Below are positions 43,546 to 54,989 of a DNA stretch of 64,000 nt, one piece after another. This DNA comes from Notospermus geniculatus (taxonomy: Eukaryota > Nemertea > Pilidiophora > Heteronemertea > Lineidae), in the NCBI GenBank assembly GCA_002633025.1, contig NMRB01002077.1:23811-87810 (forward strand), given 5' to 3'. The number at the start of each line of letters is the position of its first letter. The stretch's first letter is position 1. Made by a program: the position numbers and the translations under genes. The notes under the pieces are model-generated. The model saw nothing but the letters and a program-made list of their open reading frames with translations, was not told the DNA's origin and ran no database searches.

Positions 43546-44821
43546 TTTTGTTCGAATTCACAGCATGCACAGGGAGAGGGTAGGCCTAAGCCAGGGCCCT
43601 GCTAGCCTACATGTTGGTACATTAGGCGCCTAGGGGCCTATCTTAAATAGCTAGGGCAGGGGCCTAAGCTTTGTAATGCTTTGGCATCCCATCTGGGTCA
43701 TCATGGTCCCCGGTCATGGTCATATTACTAACTTAGTTTTCGGTCCTATTAGTTGTTGGCTTGGCCACCAGGTGGCCAAAACACAAAACACATGGTTGAT
43801 TGTAATTCTGATTCTCATTTCAGACTTCCTCTGCATCCTTTCTGGAAGCTGATGCTTCCGAGCACAGTTTCATGTCGTTAAAGCATCAATGTCCATCAAC
43901 CATTGGAAATCCCTTCCCCTGATGAACATTTGCCATAGGAATGCAAACAACAGTTTAATGCAGAAGGATACTCATGTACTCTTCAGATCTAAAAGGTATG
44001 TTCTGACATTAAACTTCCTACTCATCTTCCGCCACACTAAAGTTTATCTCATTTAACAAAGTTCTCCATCCTACCACAAAGAAGCAATCAACTATAATGT
44101 ACTTTTCACCATTTCAGCTTGTACCAGTACATGGACTGATCCGAGGGCAACAATTAATCTAAAACACCCAGGCAGTGATCTACTTCTTCAAAATCGGAAT
44201 ATTGGCACAATACCAATCAACATACACTTATGGAGATACCTTCGACCATCATCTCAACACGGGACTACTGTGGAAACCAACAAACATTCCTGTCAAATTT
44301 TACGAATGAATCCAATAATTCGGACTTGACATTCCCAAAAATAACATTAAACATCATTGTACATATGTAGGCCTACACTATTATCTCACCAATTTCGACA
44401 AACTAAGTACGGTACTACAATGTTCCTCTGCCACTTTTTAATTCCATGACCCACCGCAAATAATACACAGAGTACTTAATTCGTCGGCATTTTGTGAGAT
44501 AAAATGGACTATCATTTGGTGACCCATTCTGCTATAAACAGTTGCATGTCTCTCTGAAGGTAACACTCAATGAACTGACATGACACAAGGAGAAACTGGA
44601 AGAATACATTCTTTCAGATTTCATAACAGGCAGACAATATTCAAAATGACAATCTGCCAAGATAGGAGCAACATGCATCTGGTTTTGCCAGACCGTGTCA
44701 CATTTGATTTTTACCTTTCAGGTTGAGTACCAGGTATCATGGTGCATATACCATTTAGTGCCTCCAGTCAAATTGCCAAAATTCCTTGCCGAATATGCAG
44801 ATGGCCACAACTTAGCTGTAA
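43546..44821. other. Stretch without recognised gene
   Basis: AT-rich text with no convincing open frame above about 60 codons and no clear repeat. Confidence 0.4.
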
Positions 44822-44824
44822 CAC

Positions 44825-45140
44825 ATATGCCGTGTTCACACTAGGGTTTTATATCGAATCGAATTCGCAATAAAGGCCTATTCCGATATAACGCGTCACA
44901 CTCAATTCGAAATAGATCACTTTTATATCGATTTTTAACCAAACCGGTATTTGAATCGGTTTCGATTCGCATTAGCCAAATCAAAATAGTTATGTACTGC
45001 ACAGCAGTATACATATTCAACATGTTCAATATAGGCCTAACGTCATGATGTCGTTTATTTCGGGTTGAGTGTGACGCGTTTTGTTTCAAATGGAAATCGG
45101 TTCAGTTGTAGTGTGACCCGACCCGGTGTAACCAAATCGA
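44825..45140. mobile_element. Probable MITE with ATCGAATCG words
   Basis: GCCGTGTTCACACTAGGG on the left and AGTGTGACCCGACCCGGTGT on the right are partly inverted. ATCGAATTCGAAT, GAATCGGTTTCGATTCG and AAATCGATTT words fill the interior. The ends are uncertain. Confidence 0.4.
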
Positions 45141-46005
45141 TTTCCGTATTATAATATTCAACCAAATCAAACCTCTCAAAACAAACAGTTATTATATGAC
45201 CACCCAGTGGATCAATTGCAGTACGGTATGTACGTCATAGTCAGTTGGCTACTGCTTCACTGCTGCCTCTTACATATGGAATGGAAATTTCACTCTTGTC
45301 ACTTCATTGGAATATGCACAATAATTTCAACTAACACCATTGACAAATATCATTCTCTTGTAATCATTGCGTTCTCAATAAAAACCAATTTTGCACACCA
45401 ATGTCTTCTCCACCTCAGAAACCATTCCCAACATCGGCCACCACTCCACAGAAATCTGTCACATGTCAGCTGAGCGCAAGGCCCGTGGGCCTCTTGTTAT
45501 CGCATACATTTACTCGGAAGTGGCAGACACAGTTGGAGGTGCTGATGCAGCCTGGCACCGTTTTCCAACAAGCAATCGCCTGTTACTCTACAAAAAGCTC
45601 ATTTTCCAACCGATTTTCAAACGACAAAAACGAGCACGAAGTTCTTGCTCTCCCACACTTTTTGTTATCCATTGCGCAGCCGTAGTAACTGAAGAGACCC
45701 CGGAGGAATCTAGAGAATCTCAGCTACCGGTTATCGCGCACATGGATGTCTGCTAGCAGTGACGTGATCCATACAAGCAATATGGCTGCGCCCACGGCGG
45801 TATTCATATACATTACAGGTTTAGGTGTGCCTCAGGCACTTTCTAGTAGAAATCCCACAAGTGAATGAGCTTGATCCTAAGTGTGAATTAATACATGTAG
45901 TTATAATTAAGAAACCCTGAAAAAAATACGAAAGCGTGAAAAGTTTAGGTTGACCAAACGAGTAATTACTTACCCTATCATTCGGTAGGGATAAACAAAA
46001 CTCCT
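45141..46005. other. Stretch without recognised gene
   Basis: A plus-strand frame from ATG 45465 (MSAERKARGPLVIAYIYSEV) runs to 45756 but has no known motif. An AATATGGCTGCGCCC word is at 45778. I do not call a gene. Confidence 0.35.
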
Positions 46006-46130
46006 GTGCGCCAGTCCTTCAGTCTGTCCGGCCGTCAGTTCATCAGCACAGCTGTCCGTCCATCCGAATCCCGTCCAGCCCGTAACTTTGCAACGAAGCC
46101 GGATTTTACGACTATATTTTCAAGGAAGAT
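46006..46130. repeat. GTCCGTCC-type hairpin repeat, distant copy
   Basis: CCTATCATTCGGTAGG (45974) forms a short hairpin and is followed by CTTCAGTCTGTCCGGCCGTC. This is the same design as at 40487 and 41492, with different words. Confidence 0.45.
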
Positions 46131-46843
46131 GTGTGAGCAGTCAAAGATTCCATGATTCTTTTAACTGATCTGTGTTATCTACCTAAAAGAGAATAAAATG
46201 AGGTGACAAGATCAATGAAACTTCAGTGCAAATTTGAATTGCAGGGTCACTTTACATAAACTGTTGTAACAAGTCCAGGTGGCGTTGAGCTTCTACACAA
46301 ATAATGGGATCATGTTGCACCCATATGGCCTTTCTCGTGAAACTACCAGAAACATGGAATTTCGTTTCAGAATGGTGAAAAATTGAGGTTATGTTGCCTC
46401 TGAGGGCAAGTGCTATAAATTGTGGGCGTGGCCTGCTCCACAGGGGAAGGGTTAATTCTAATAAACTTCGCAGGTAATTATGGTCAGCAGAAACGTCAGT
46501 GTGCTGACCATATTGAGATCACAAAATTTCTTTCTTCTTTCTTCTTCCACCATGCGATTTTCCAACAGTTCCCAAAAAAACGGCTGAATAAATCAACGTA
46601 CAATCACGATAGCCCTGTAGCTTATATTGTATCTAGCGCTGCATATATGCGAATTTTCCAGAATCCATTCATTTGGTGACATTGAAGAGTTTTTCTTGTC
46701 AAAATTTAGCGAAATTGCTGCCACATTCCATAAGTTGTACTCACTCCCCCAGCCTGTAATTTTGTAGCTTGTGATTGGCTGTCTATTTTTAAACGCGGAT
46801 GTAAACATCTCCACGTGTAATGTCCACTCGCAGTGTTACCAAA
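46131..46843. other. Stretch without recognised gene
   Basis: I see short frames only. Confidence 0.4.
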
Positions 46844-47092
46844 ATGGCGTCCATCATCATACAGTTTTCGCTTCAAGCATTCAGAGAGGCAGCGCAAGGA
46901 AATGGATACTCAGTGACCTGTCCCAACAATGTTGTTTTGTATCCTAACAATTCACCAGCGGAGTCAAAGTCCGTTGAAGAAAGTGCCCTGCTATCTCATT
47001 TTGACTCTTGCACTCAGACACTTTGCAGTGAACACTCAGTGCACACGGATGTGCACGATGTACATGTTTTTACACAGAGCGTGATTCACTGA
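46844..47092 (+). CDS. Possible 82-codon ORF or first exon
   Basis: ATG in the context CAAAATGGCGTCC opens MASIIIQFSLQAFREAAQGN and runs to TGA 47090-47092. Composition is protein-like in the first 50 residues. There are four Cys and no recognised motif. A donor inside is not clear. It may be a real short protein, an exon, or a chance frame. Confidence 0.3.
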   Translation: MASIIIQFSLQAFREAAQGNGYSVTCPNNVVLYPNNSPAESKSVEESALLSHFDSCTQTLCSEHSVHTDVHDVHVFTQSVIH

Positions 47093-47429
47093 TGCCGCGT
47101 CATTCAATGTAGCCTCCTCCATCATAATGTCCAAGTAGGCCTAGCAGTCAAGTGTGCTGACCATCAAATTTGCTGAGAAGCAAATTTCAAGAGTTCTAGT
47201 TCTTATTTGACCTATAAGCAATGGGGCTATCCAGGGAAAACTACACCACCAGGTGGCTCTTCTGCACTATAAGTCCTAGTGTCACTGTTTGCAACATGGC
47301 AGAGTATGGAAGGTGGACTGTTCAGAAACGTAAAAATAGAGTTATCAACAGAGGAGCGTCACTTACAGGCAGAAAAAGTGATCTAATCATTTTCAACCTC
47401 AGATGCGTCCATCATTGACGTAATCATCA

Positions 47430-48050
47430 TATCAGACTTGATATTTTGTCCACCACACTCTTATCTGATGGCACAAATCGGCTCCTATAACCAGTTAACA
47501 CCCGGAGCAATAGAAACAAGTTCTATCCTTAGGTTTTTATACCCTAGAAATCAAATGAGCTGATTATTTTTGACCTAAGATGTTTGGGTCGTGGTGATAT
47601 CGACGTTCAATATCACGAAATTTGATATTTTGAGATAACTTGCCACATTGTCAACTGATCAACATGAAACAAGTCTTAATTCATGGCTGCTTATCCAAGG
47701 ACAGGATGTGGTAAAATTCTCAGCCTCATGTGTCCGGGTGATTGAGATATCATGAGATTTTGATATTTCAAACTTGATAATTTGCAATATCTCTGCCCGT
47801 GGTTGAGGTAGAGACATGATATCACCCATAATTAGGTTATTGAGCATGCCCATTTTGATTATGTAATGACCTTGATGATCAGGTCAAGGTCAAACTTGAT
47901 AATTTGGAATGTCTCTGTCTGTGGTAGCAGTAGAGGTTTGATAACATCCATATTTAGGTTATTCAGGATGCCAATTTCGATTATGTAATAACCCTGATGA
48001 TCATAGGTCATGGTCAAGGTCAGAGGTCAAGGTCAAACTTCCCAAAGAAC
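47430..48050. repeat. GATATTTC/AGGTCA repeat related to 0.7-1.8 kb
   Basis: TTTGATATTTTGAGATAACT, ACTTGATAATTTG and CAAGGTCAGAGGTCAAGGTC (about 48015-48035) resemble the text at 750-960 and the DR1 array. Three loose units start near 47600, 47750 and 47885. No gene. Confidence 0.65.
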
Positions 48051-48199
48051 TGATAAACAATGAAACTTAATGAACAGAAAGTGGATAGTAAAACTTAGTA
48101 CAGCAGAGACCCCTATTATCGAGAGGTTGAAGTATATTCTGGATAGCCCCATTACGCCGAGGAAATTTGAACCGCTTTGGAACAGGTGATTTTCCACCC

Positions 48200-48490
48200 C
48201 CGGGTCTCAGGGCCTATCTTAGAACAGAATCACTCGTTATGCTTCTCAGCAAAAATTCTCATGGGAACATGATGAATTTAATCGATAAATCAAATGCGAC
48301 CATTTTTGCGCAAACAACAGGCCAGTGATCGACGTCGTGGATTGTGAATGACGCAATTTTTGTAACATCAAAATAATGCGCCACTTCTGATTACGTTGAA
48401 CAACCGCAAGATAGCGCTTTCATGTTTTAACCTGGTTGATGAACAGGGCCTCCTGTTATTTTGCCGCGATACCCCATTCAGTCGCTGAAA
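48200..48490. repeat. Segmental duplicate of 63.36-63.97 kb
   Basis: GGGAACATGATGAATTTAAT, TCGACGTCGTGGATTGTGA and the following ATACCCCATTCA text match the block at 63.36-63.97 kb, which carries an extra 355-bp insert. It lies just upstream of the secreted-protein candidate, so it may include its promoter region. Confidence 0.75.
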
Positions 48491-48772
48491 CCTCGCACCC
48501 TCTTACGTCGCTAGGTTTGACCCACACTCTGTTGAACCTCGTCTGGCCTACGAAGTTGATCGACGACGTAAATATCAATAGGTCAATTACCACAGTGCAC
48601 TTTGTAGCATACTTTAGTCTCGGAATGTGCCCCAGAAAACTGCGTATAGATGATGATTGCAGGTTAAAAATACAGCATAATTCACATATAATAGGGCCAC
48701 GTAATTTAAATACGGTAGACTTCTCGCAAAATCCGAACTTGAAGTCGCCATTGATAGCGTGTATCTAGCAAA

Positions 48773-48836
48773 ATGTCAGGACTCAGACACGTATTGGTTT
48801 TGTGTGTAATATTTCTATCCTGTTCGGCTGACAACA
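48773..48836 (+). CDS. Candidate secreted-protein gene, exon 1 (signal peptide)
   Basis: ATG (context GCAAAATGTCAGG) opens 21 codons: a short basic start (MSGLRH), a hydrophobic core (VLVLCVIFLSC) and a small-residue end (SADN). This is a textbook signal peptide. It stops at a strong donor, ACA|GTAAGT, in phase 1. The following intron holds a 378-bp foldback element. The best partner is an exon at 50474-50644 that reads on in the same phase. The protein would enter the secretory pathway. Confidence 0.6.
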
Positions 48837-48884
48837 GTAAGTATACTATGATTTTATATTTTCGGCATCAGTGTATAAACTTAA

Positions 48885-49262
48885 AGGGACTAGGAAAATT
48901 TTTTCAAGCTTCGGTTATTACAAAATGCTAGTCTTTCGTGATAAATTCCCACCGTCAATTCACTTTTTCAATTAAGTGTTAATTACTGGCACCCAGACAA
49001 ATCAGTTACCACCACACCATGGAGTATTCACCACGTCACTGGGAACCTAATGAACATAATAGAGTACAAGCTCGCTCCATACAATACATACAGCGATAGG
49101 TTCCCAGTGACGTGGTGAATGCTCCATGGTGTGGTGATGACTGAGTTGTCTGGGTGCCAGTAATTAACACAATAATTGAAAAAGTGAATTGACGGTGGGA
49201 ATTTATCATCAAAGACTAGCATTTTGTAATAACCGAAGCTTGAAAAAATTTTCCTAGTCCCT
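48885..49262. mobile_element. 378-bp foldback, TTAA target duplication
   Basis: AGGGACTAGGAAAATTTTTT at 48885 is matched, inverted, to 49262, with arms of about 160 bp. TTAA lies on both sides (48881-48884 and 49263-49266). A TTAA target suits piggyBac or Kolobok. It sits in the first intron of the secreted-protein candidate. Confidence 0.9.
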
Positions 49263-49504
49263 TTAAACTATTCTTTAACTTTCTGAGTAGGCCAAGGCGC
49301 ACACCTTCGCATACACATTCCCTTTAACAGATACCCTCACTCTACCTTCACCTCAACAACTAACTTGCACCCCCCCTCCACCTTTCACCCCCACGGCTTT
49401 ACCTCCACCTCCACATTCGCCAATATCTTCACAGTGAAGAGTGACACTCTTACCTTCACACATACACCTTCAAGTTCCGTCAGCTTATCTTAGGCCTACA
49501 TGTA

Positions 49505-49780
49505 CACTCATGGCCAAAAATAAGTGGAGGGCAGTTTTTCTTGAATATCTCCAAACAAATGAGGGAGACAAAGTTGCTCCCAACATATATAATAGCAAAT
49601 TTTCCTGGCTATCTAATGGCATCAGCGTCGAAAAATTCCGCTGAAAGTCGCATTTGACAGAAGGAATTTTGTTAAGGTATGTTTTGCTACTTTTTTTATT
49701 TGCATGATTTTATTCAAACTTTTTATATCACTGTGCCCTACTCATCGAGGCCTTTCATAAACATATCCTATAATTTTCCT
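49505..49780 (+). mobile_element. Dispersed Tc1-like repeat, longer copy
   Basis: Starts ACTCATGGCCAAAAATAAGT and continues through CTATCTAATGGCATCAGCGT, CATTTGACAGAAGGAAT and GAGGCCTTTCATAA. It matches 59383-59640 along its length. Confidence 0.7.
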
Positions 49781-50473
49781 ATAATTTGGGGGCACATTTA
49801 TCAAACTATTTTTGCCCTTGTGTGCGTCTTTGAGGCGTCTTTGTATACCTGTATACCTTTTCCTATCAGCAACATTCGAAATAAGGGCGGCTTTCCACTG
49901 GAGCAGTTCCGTGCGCGTGCCTTACACTCATGTCTACGTCTGCTTCACTCGCACGACAGGCACGTTCTTTAATTCTGCGGAAATAACCACCCATACCCAA
50001 CCTTTGGCATAACGCCACATACGGTCGCATTTCCCCTCGGACACAAGTCCAAGGCAGCCTCTTGAACGCACAACGATTGCCGTTCGTTTCTGCAGGTAAT
50101 TGTGCGGTTCGCCTCATCACACCTGCGCATGAACAAAATAGGGCACACAAAAAACGTTGCGTTATTGATCAATAATTGGCAGATTGGGTGAGATACCGGT
50201 AAGTTTATATATAATATTATATAATATGGCTCAAATAATCCAGCAAATAAGGTTGAACATCTGAACAGGCCAAAATTCGGCCAAAATAGTTCCACGGTCG
50301 GTCACGTGGGTTTGTTGATAAACAATATGGCTGCCTTGGACTTGTGTCCGAGGTGAAATGCGCCGCCCAGTGACAGATAAGCAGTTCGCCTCAGGTCGTT
50401 CCGAATGCGACTCTGAGCCATGGGGTTCAGAGGAATGCACTGGAGGTACAAAATATCATATGTTGTATTACAG
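49781..50473. other. Stretch with an inverted pair, no recognised gene
   Basis: CCTCGGACACAAGTCCAAGG (50035) recurs inverted at 50333-50355, with ATGGCTGCC at the start of the right arm. Spacing is about 280 bp. It is probably a MITE. Confidence 0.5.
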
Positions 50474-50644
50474 CGCGCCCGTGCACAAGGATGCAAGCAC
50501 CATTAAACTGGCATGAATGGAGAGGACAGCTTGAGATGCAACAGGAACCGGAGAATGGAAAAGGATACTATATTGACGCAGTAGGTGAAGATTATTCATG
50601 CCGCCGTCAATCTATGACCTGTGGCAACACGGAACGAGGAAAAG
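50474..50644 (+). CDS. Candidate secreted-protein gene, exon 2
   Basis: The acceptor TGTATTACAG ends at 50473. Joined in phase 1 to the signal-peptide exon, the frame is open for 57 codons, with PLNWHEWRGQLEM, GKGYYIDAVGEDY and CRRQSMTCGN, and three Cys. The donor AAAAG|GTCACC is weak; an earlier GCA|GTAGGT (after ~50580) would also work. The Cys, W-x-W-x-G and later D-Y...R pattern faintly recalls ependymin-related secreted proteins, but this is only a suggestion. Confidence 0.45.
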
Positions 50645-50668
50645 GTCACCTTCATCCCGTGCTCCCCG

Positions 50669-50967
50669 CACTATTACAAATTATTAATTTTACAATAGTA
50701 ATTTTGTAGTAATTTTACAGAAATAGCCTGCAGCAGAGTCCCCAGCACTTTCTGTAAATTTACATATGGTATGATTCATGTTTTCCTGTATTGGTTGGAC
50801 TCCGTTCGACATTATGATGCCTTCTGAGAGCAGTATGAAAATATAATTTGGTCAGCCTCCAGTCAAGTCTCTGTTAACATTTATTTAACTCTGTAATTTT
50901 ACAGATCCAGTCCTGGGGACTCTGCTGCACAGATTTTCTGTAAAATCCTCTGTTATTTCTAACAGTG
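50669..50967. mobile_element. CACTG-end repeat, third copy
   Basis: CACTATTACAAAT at 50669 and ATTTCTAACAGTG ending 50967 bracket the family seen at 20990 and 30812. It lies in the intron after candidate exon 2. Confidence 0.75.
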
Positions 50968-51160
50968 CGCCTCATCATCGGAAACGTTCAGTAACAATTT
51001 CCCCATCATGCGGTGCATAAATTCCTTAGTGTTCAATGTGTAATCACCGTAATCACGGGCAAAGGTCATAAATCGTCCATTTTCATTGCAGTTGGCCGTT
51101 ATTCTAATGAGGTGATTGTTTTGTTTTCAACACACCTCTCAATTTTTTTTCTTCATACAG

Positions 51161-51370
51161 TTGTACGTGTGGAGCAGCCTCCCGGGGGAAGCACGATTGA
51201 TCAGCAAGGATGGAGATATCCTCGACACCATCCCATTTCAAGGACGCAGTACCGAGATGCAAAAAAGTTTCGAAAGCTTCAAGTTTTTCTATCAAATCGA
51301 GTTTGTCGTGCAGGGTGATGAGTCTAAAGCCCACTTATGGTTCGAGACTGCAGGGTGTGAGGCTGAGTAA
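51161..51370 (+). CDS. Candidate secreted-protein gene, last exon
   Basis: A strong polypyrimidine tract and ATACAG end at 51160. Two frames stay open. One (phase 0) reads LYVWSSLPGEARL ... SKAHLWFETAGCEAE and stops at 51368-51370. The other (phase 1, matching the weak donor at 50644) stops at 51316-51318. The first is more protein-like, with a closing W-F-x-x-x-G-C. Which one is used depends on the exon 2 donor. ATTAAA at about 51513 is a possible polyA signal. Confidence 0.4.
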   Translation: MYVWSSLPGEARLISKDGDILDTIPFQGRSTEMQKSFESFKFFYQIEFVVQGDESKAHLWFETAGCEAE

Positions 51371-51462
51371 ACCAATGTTCACCGCTAAGAAAACTATTAG
51401 GTTTCGACGGCTGATTTTGCAAGATTTCATTGGACTTCGGTTTTACTGTTTATGTACATATA

Positions 51463-51941
51463 CAGCTGTGAAAAAAATTATTAGACCACCTCTGGTTGAC
51501 ACATTCATTTTCCATTAAAATAGGTCCTACAAACTCTCCAATTTCTCTGTATCTACTGATTTATTGTGTTGGTTAAAGTGTTGTAACTTCACCAAGACAA
51601 TATCAAACATAGAAATTGACTTCCCATAATGGAGAAACAATGGGGCTGCTCGAAGGACATTGCCAAAAGTTCTGACTAAACGGAAGGACCTGAATTGCAC
51701 GCATTTACTGTGTAGGCAGCAGTCCACTTCACATCACTTCTAATCAAACCTAAATTCTTCGAGCAGCATTGTTGCGTCTTGCGGAGTTAATGCTAATTAT
51801 GACTGAAGTCCTATTTTTACAAGGTAAAAAGTACACTGTAATAAAACGTGGCACAAAAGGGTGAATAAGACTTTGTGGAGCCTATTTAATGAGAAATGAG
51901 TGGAAATAACAGAGCTGGTCTAATATTTTTTTCCACAGCTG
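51463..51941. mobile_element. 479-bp Tc1/mariner-type MITE, TA-flanked
   Basis: CAGCTGTGAAAAAAATTATT and the inverse of AATATTTTTTTCCACAGCTG are ~29-bp TIRs ending in TTAGACCA. TA flanks both ends. No transposase frame survives. Confidence 0.8.
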
Positions 51942-52489
51942 TATACGCATACAGTGTGTCCCAGAAAGGACTGAGGCGGATGGAAATAGAAGTCAGAAAA
52001 GTATTACATGTACTGCTCTTCTCGTAAAAAGCTACGACTTGGCAAAAACCCGCCACGCGCTTACACCTGTTTTTAGTACATTTCATGTAGTTACATGTAC
52101 AAAACTAACGACGGCGAGCTCGGCGGGTCTAATAAACCCTGGTCTAAACACGGGTCTATTAAGCCTCGCTTATGTCGCCCTTACGTACAGTCAGAACCAG
52201 GATGGCAACTGATAATCGGCGCGTAGTTGGAATTAATCAGTCATAACTACTAGTAGACCGGGAGCTGGCTCGATTTATTTATGTGAAAAGGATAAAAAGG
52301 TTTGACCCATATAAGTCAAACTTCTCTACCTGATGGATATAAATACTTTTTAAAGGGTTCCAAAAGTGGTTTTAATTATGTGAGCACGGTCATAGAAATT
52401 AACCATATGGGATTGTGGGTTGATGATGTGGCATCATTAATTTGACAATGCCAGCAACTTCAGGCTGAACCCATGTGAGGACAGTGACC

Positions 52490-53830
52490 CTTTTTAAGGG
52501 GCCAAAGACCTAGTTATTTATGCGAAGGCGGTCATACACGGGGTTAAGTGTTTTTAGAAGCTGGAAGGCCCTAATGTTGGAAAACCAAAGTGCCAGCAAG
52601 TTTTGGGTGTGCAAAACCCTTGCCAGCAAGACCCTTTTTAAGGGGTCAAAAAACCAAAATATTTATGTGAAAGCGGTCAGGCATGGGGTAAAGCTTATTT
52701 GGAAGCTGGAAGGGCCTACTATTGGAAAACCAAAGTGCCAGCAAGTTTTGGGTGTGCAAAACCCTTGCCAGCAAGACCCTTTTTAAGGGGTCGAAAAACC
52801 AAAATATTTATGTGAAGGTGGTCAGACATGGGGTAAAGCTTTTTTAGAAGCTGGAAGGGCCTGCTATTGGAAAACCAAAGTGCCAGCAAGTTTTGGGTGT
52901 GCAAAACCCTTGCCAGCAAGACCCTTTTCAAGGGGTCAAAAAAACAAAATATTTATGTGAATGTGGTCAGACATGGGGTAAAGCTTTTTTGGAAGCTGGA
53001 AGGGCCTACTACTGGAAAAGCAAAGTGCCAGCAAGTTTGGGGTGTGCAAAACCCTTGCCAGCAAGAACCTTTTAAGGGTTCAAAAAAACAAAAATATTTA
53101 TGCAAAGGTGGTCAGACACGGGGTTAATTTTTTTAGAAGCTGGAAGGGCCTACTACTGGAAAACCAAAGTGCCAACAGGCTTTTTGTGTGCCAAACCCTT
53201 GCCAGCAAGACCCATTTAACAGAGGATAAATGTATAACTGGCTCAATAAATGCTCAAAAGGAACCGTGTTGGCCACAAATTGCACTTAGTTTAACGGAAC
53301 AAATGTGTGCAAAAGAAGTGTGAAGCAACTGAAAGGCATGTTGAAAAACGCAAAAAAAAGTGCCAGCAAATTTTGGGTGTGCAAAACTCTTGCCAGCAAG
53401 ACCCTTTTAAGGGGTCAAAAAACCAAAATATTTATGTGAAGGTGGTCAGACATGGAGTAAAGCTTTTTTGGAAGGACCTACTACTGGAAAACCAAAGTGC
53501 CAGCAAGTTTTGGGTGTGCAGAACCCTTGCCAGCAAGACCCTTTTTAAGGGGTCAAAAAACCAAAATATTTATGTGAAGGTGGTCAGACATGGGGTAAAG
53601 CTTTTTTTGGAAGCTGGAAGGGCCTACTACTGGAAAACCAAAGTGCCAGCAGGCTTTTTGTGTGCCAAACCCTTGCCAGCAAGACCCTTTTAAGGGGACA
53701 AAAATACAAAATATTAATGCGAAGGTGGACAGACACGTGGTTAAGTTTTTTGAGAAGCAGGAAGGGCTTACTATTGGAAAGCCACAGTGCCAGCAGGTGT
53801 TTACTGTGCCAAACCCTTGCCAGTAGGGCC
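52490..53830 (+). repeat. Left-arm tandem array, ~145-bp unit, nine copies
   Basis: The unit anchor ACCAAAGTGCCAGCA begins near 52583, 52728, 52873, 53018, 53163, 53352, 53496, 53638 and 53780. Each unit includes AACCCTTGCCAGCAAGACCC and AAAATATTTATGTGAAGG. The ~190-bp step before 53352 marks a small insertion. Open frames across it are repeat shadows. Confidence 0.9.
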
Positions 53831-54354
53831 ATTTATGACATACACTATATTATTTCATTTCGTTCTCCGGTTCTAAATATAGATTTCCTGGAAATTGACT
53901 AACTGCAGGATTTTTGATTGGCCTGTGGGATGGAGGCCACTATGAACGTTTGAGCATTGGACCTGTTCCTTCATTTAAAGGAGGAAGTGAAGAAAAATGG
54001 TAGGAATCAAGGATAAGTTGTTAGTAAAGGTTGTCGACCCATGCACCAATGAAATACAACCACTGTTGCGGTTCAACTAGCTTTGAGTCTGGTTCAATAG
54101 TTTGATCCTCGTATACCAACGTGGCTCAGTTTTAGTCAGCCGAGACAATAATCAGTTTATAGCCCCCACCCCCCAAACCCCCACCCCCAGCAGTTGCCCT
54201 TGGCGTTACGATATACCTGTAGCCATGCCCAAGCAGCTGAAATGGTTCACATCGTACATAGACCGGCAGCCCAGAGCAGTTTGGTCAACGTCTCATTCTC
54301 AACCTCATGGCTAGTTCATCCTCAAATGCTCCAAGACTGTCCACAACAAAGTGA

Positions 54355-54659
54355 ATCGCGCGCGCGCATTTTGTCAGCAGCATTGTTTGGGGCAATGCAG
54401 ATTCAGCTCATCCTAAAAGTGGATTGGATCCATGTGACTACGGCTGGAAGATTAAGGATGGAATCTACATTCCTGTCTGGTTGCCGAACCCAATCACCTA
54501 TTTGAGGATGAACTAGCAAGTCATGAGGTTGAGAATGACACTGATGATGATGTTGTTGCAGAGTATGAAGACGCTGATAATTCCGGATCTGAGTTACAAT
54601 GGAGCGATGACTCTGAGAGTGAAGATGACTTGCAAATTGTAATGTTCTGGAGGTGGTGA
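54355..54659 (+). pseudogene. FEN1/XPG-like family, C-terminal fragment
   Basis: The frames read RAHFVSSIVWG, GLDPCDYGWKIKDGIYIPVW and then, after a frame change, an acidic tail (DDDVVAEYEDADNSGSE, DSESEDDL) to TGA at 54657-54659. RAHF, W-G and GW motifs match the C-terminal module at 2.4 kb and 18.6 kb. The cysteine cluster is missing here. It lies in the core of the foldback element. Confidence 0.6.
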
Positions 54660-54681
54660 GCTATTAAGATGTCTGATTATT

Positions 54682-54760
54682 ATTATTATTACCAGTAAAA
54701 ACCATTTTTATAGCGCCTAACATTAAATAATTTATAGGCGCTTTACAATAAGAGGCATGA
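54682..54760. repeat. ATT microsatellite and GCGCC hairpin
   Basis: (ATT)n is followed by TTTATAGCGCCTAAC and the inverse TTATAGGCGCTTTACA. This is a common short dispersed repeat design in aquatic animals. Confidence 0.6.
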
Positions 54761-54989
54761 AGTATTAATTAAGACATTAAAACATTCAGACATAATATGC
54801 AGGAAAAAATGATGAAACCTATAATTTTGCCAATATAGAGTGTCTGATTAGATTGGTTGTGTATATTGTATGATGGGTTTTGCAACCTGAGGCATGACAA
54901 AACAGCTACATTGACCGTATCTTATATTTTGTTGAAGAATCTACAAACCATGTATTTCATGTATTTGGAATGGTACAACTACATTGTAT

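Noticed and set aside
51104-51334. Minus-strand frame with TLHDKLDLIEKLEA, like a pogo helix-turn-helix
   Set aside because: Only about 13 residues match and the following text does not. No core or TIR of that kind is near, and the plus strand has a strong splice acceptor and frame here. Kept as a chance match.
52520-53902. Series of overlapping 60-130 codon ORFs
   Set aside because: All are shadows of the ~145-bp tandem array, and their mirror images appear in the right arm.
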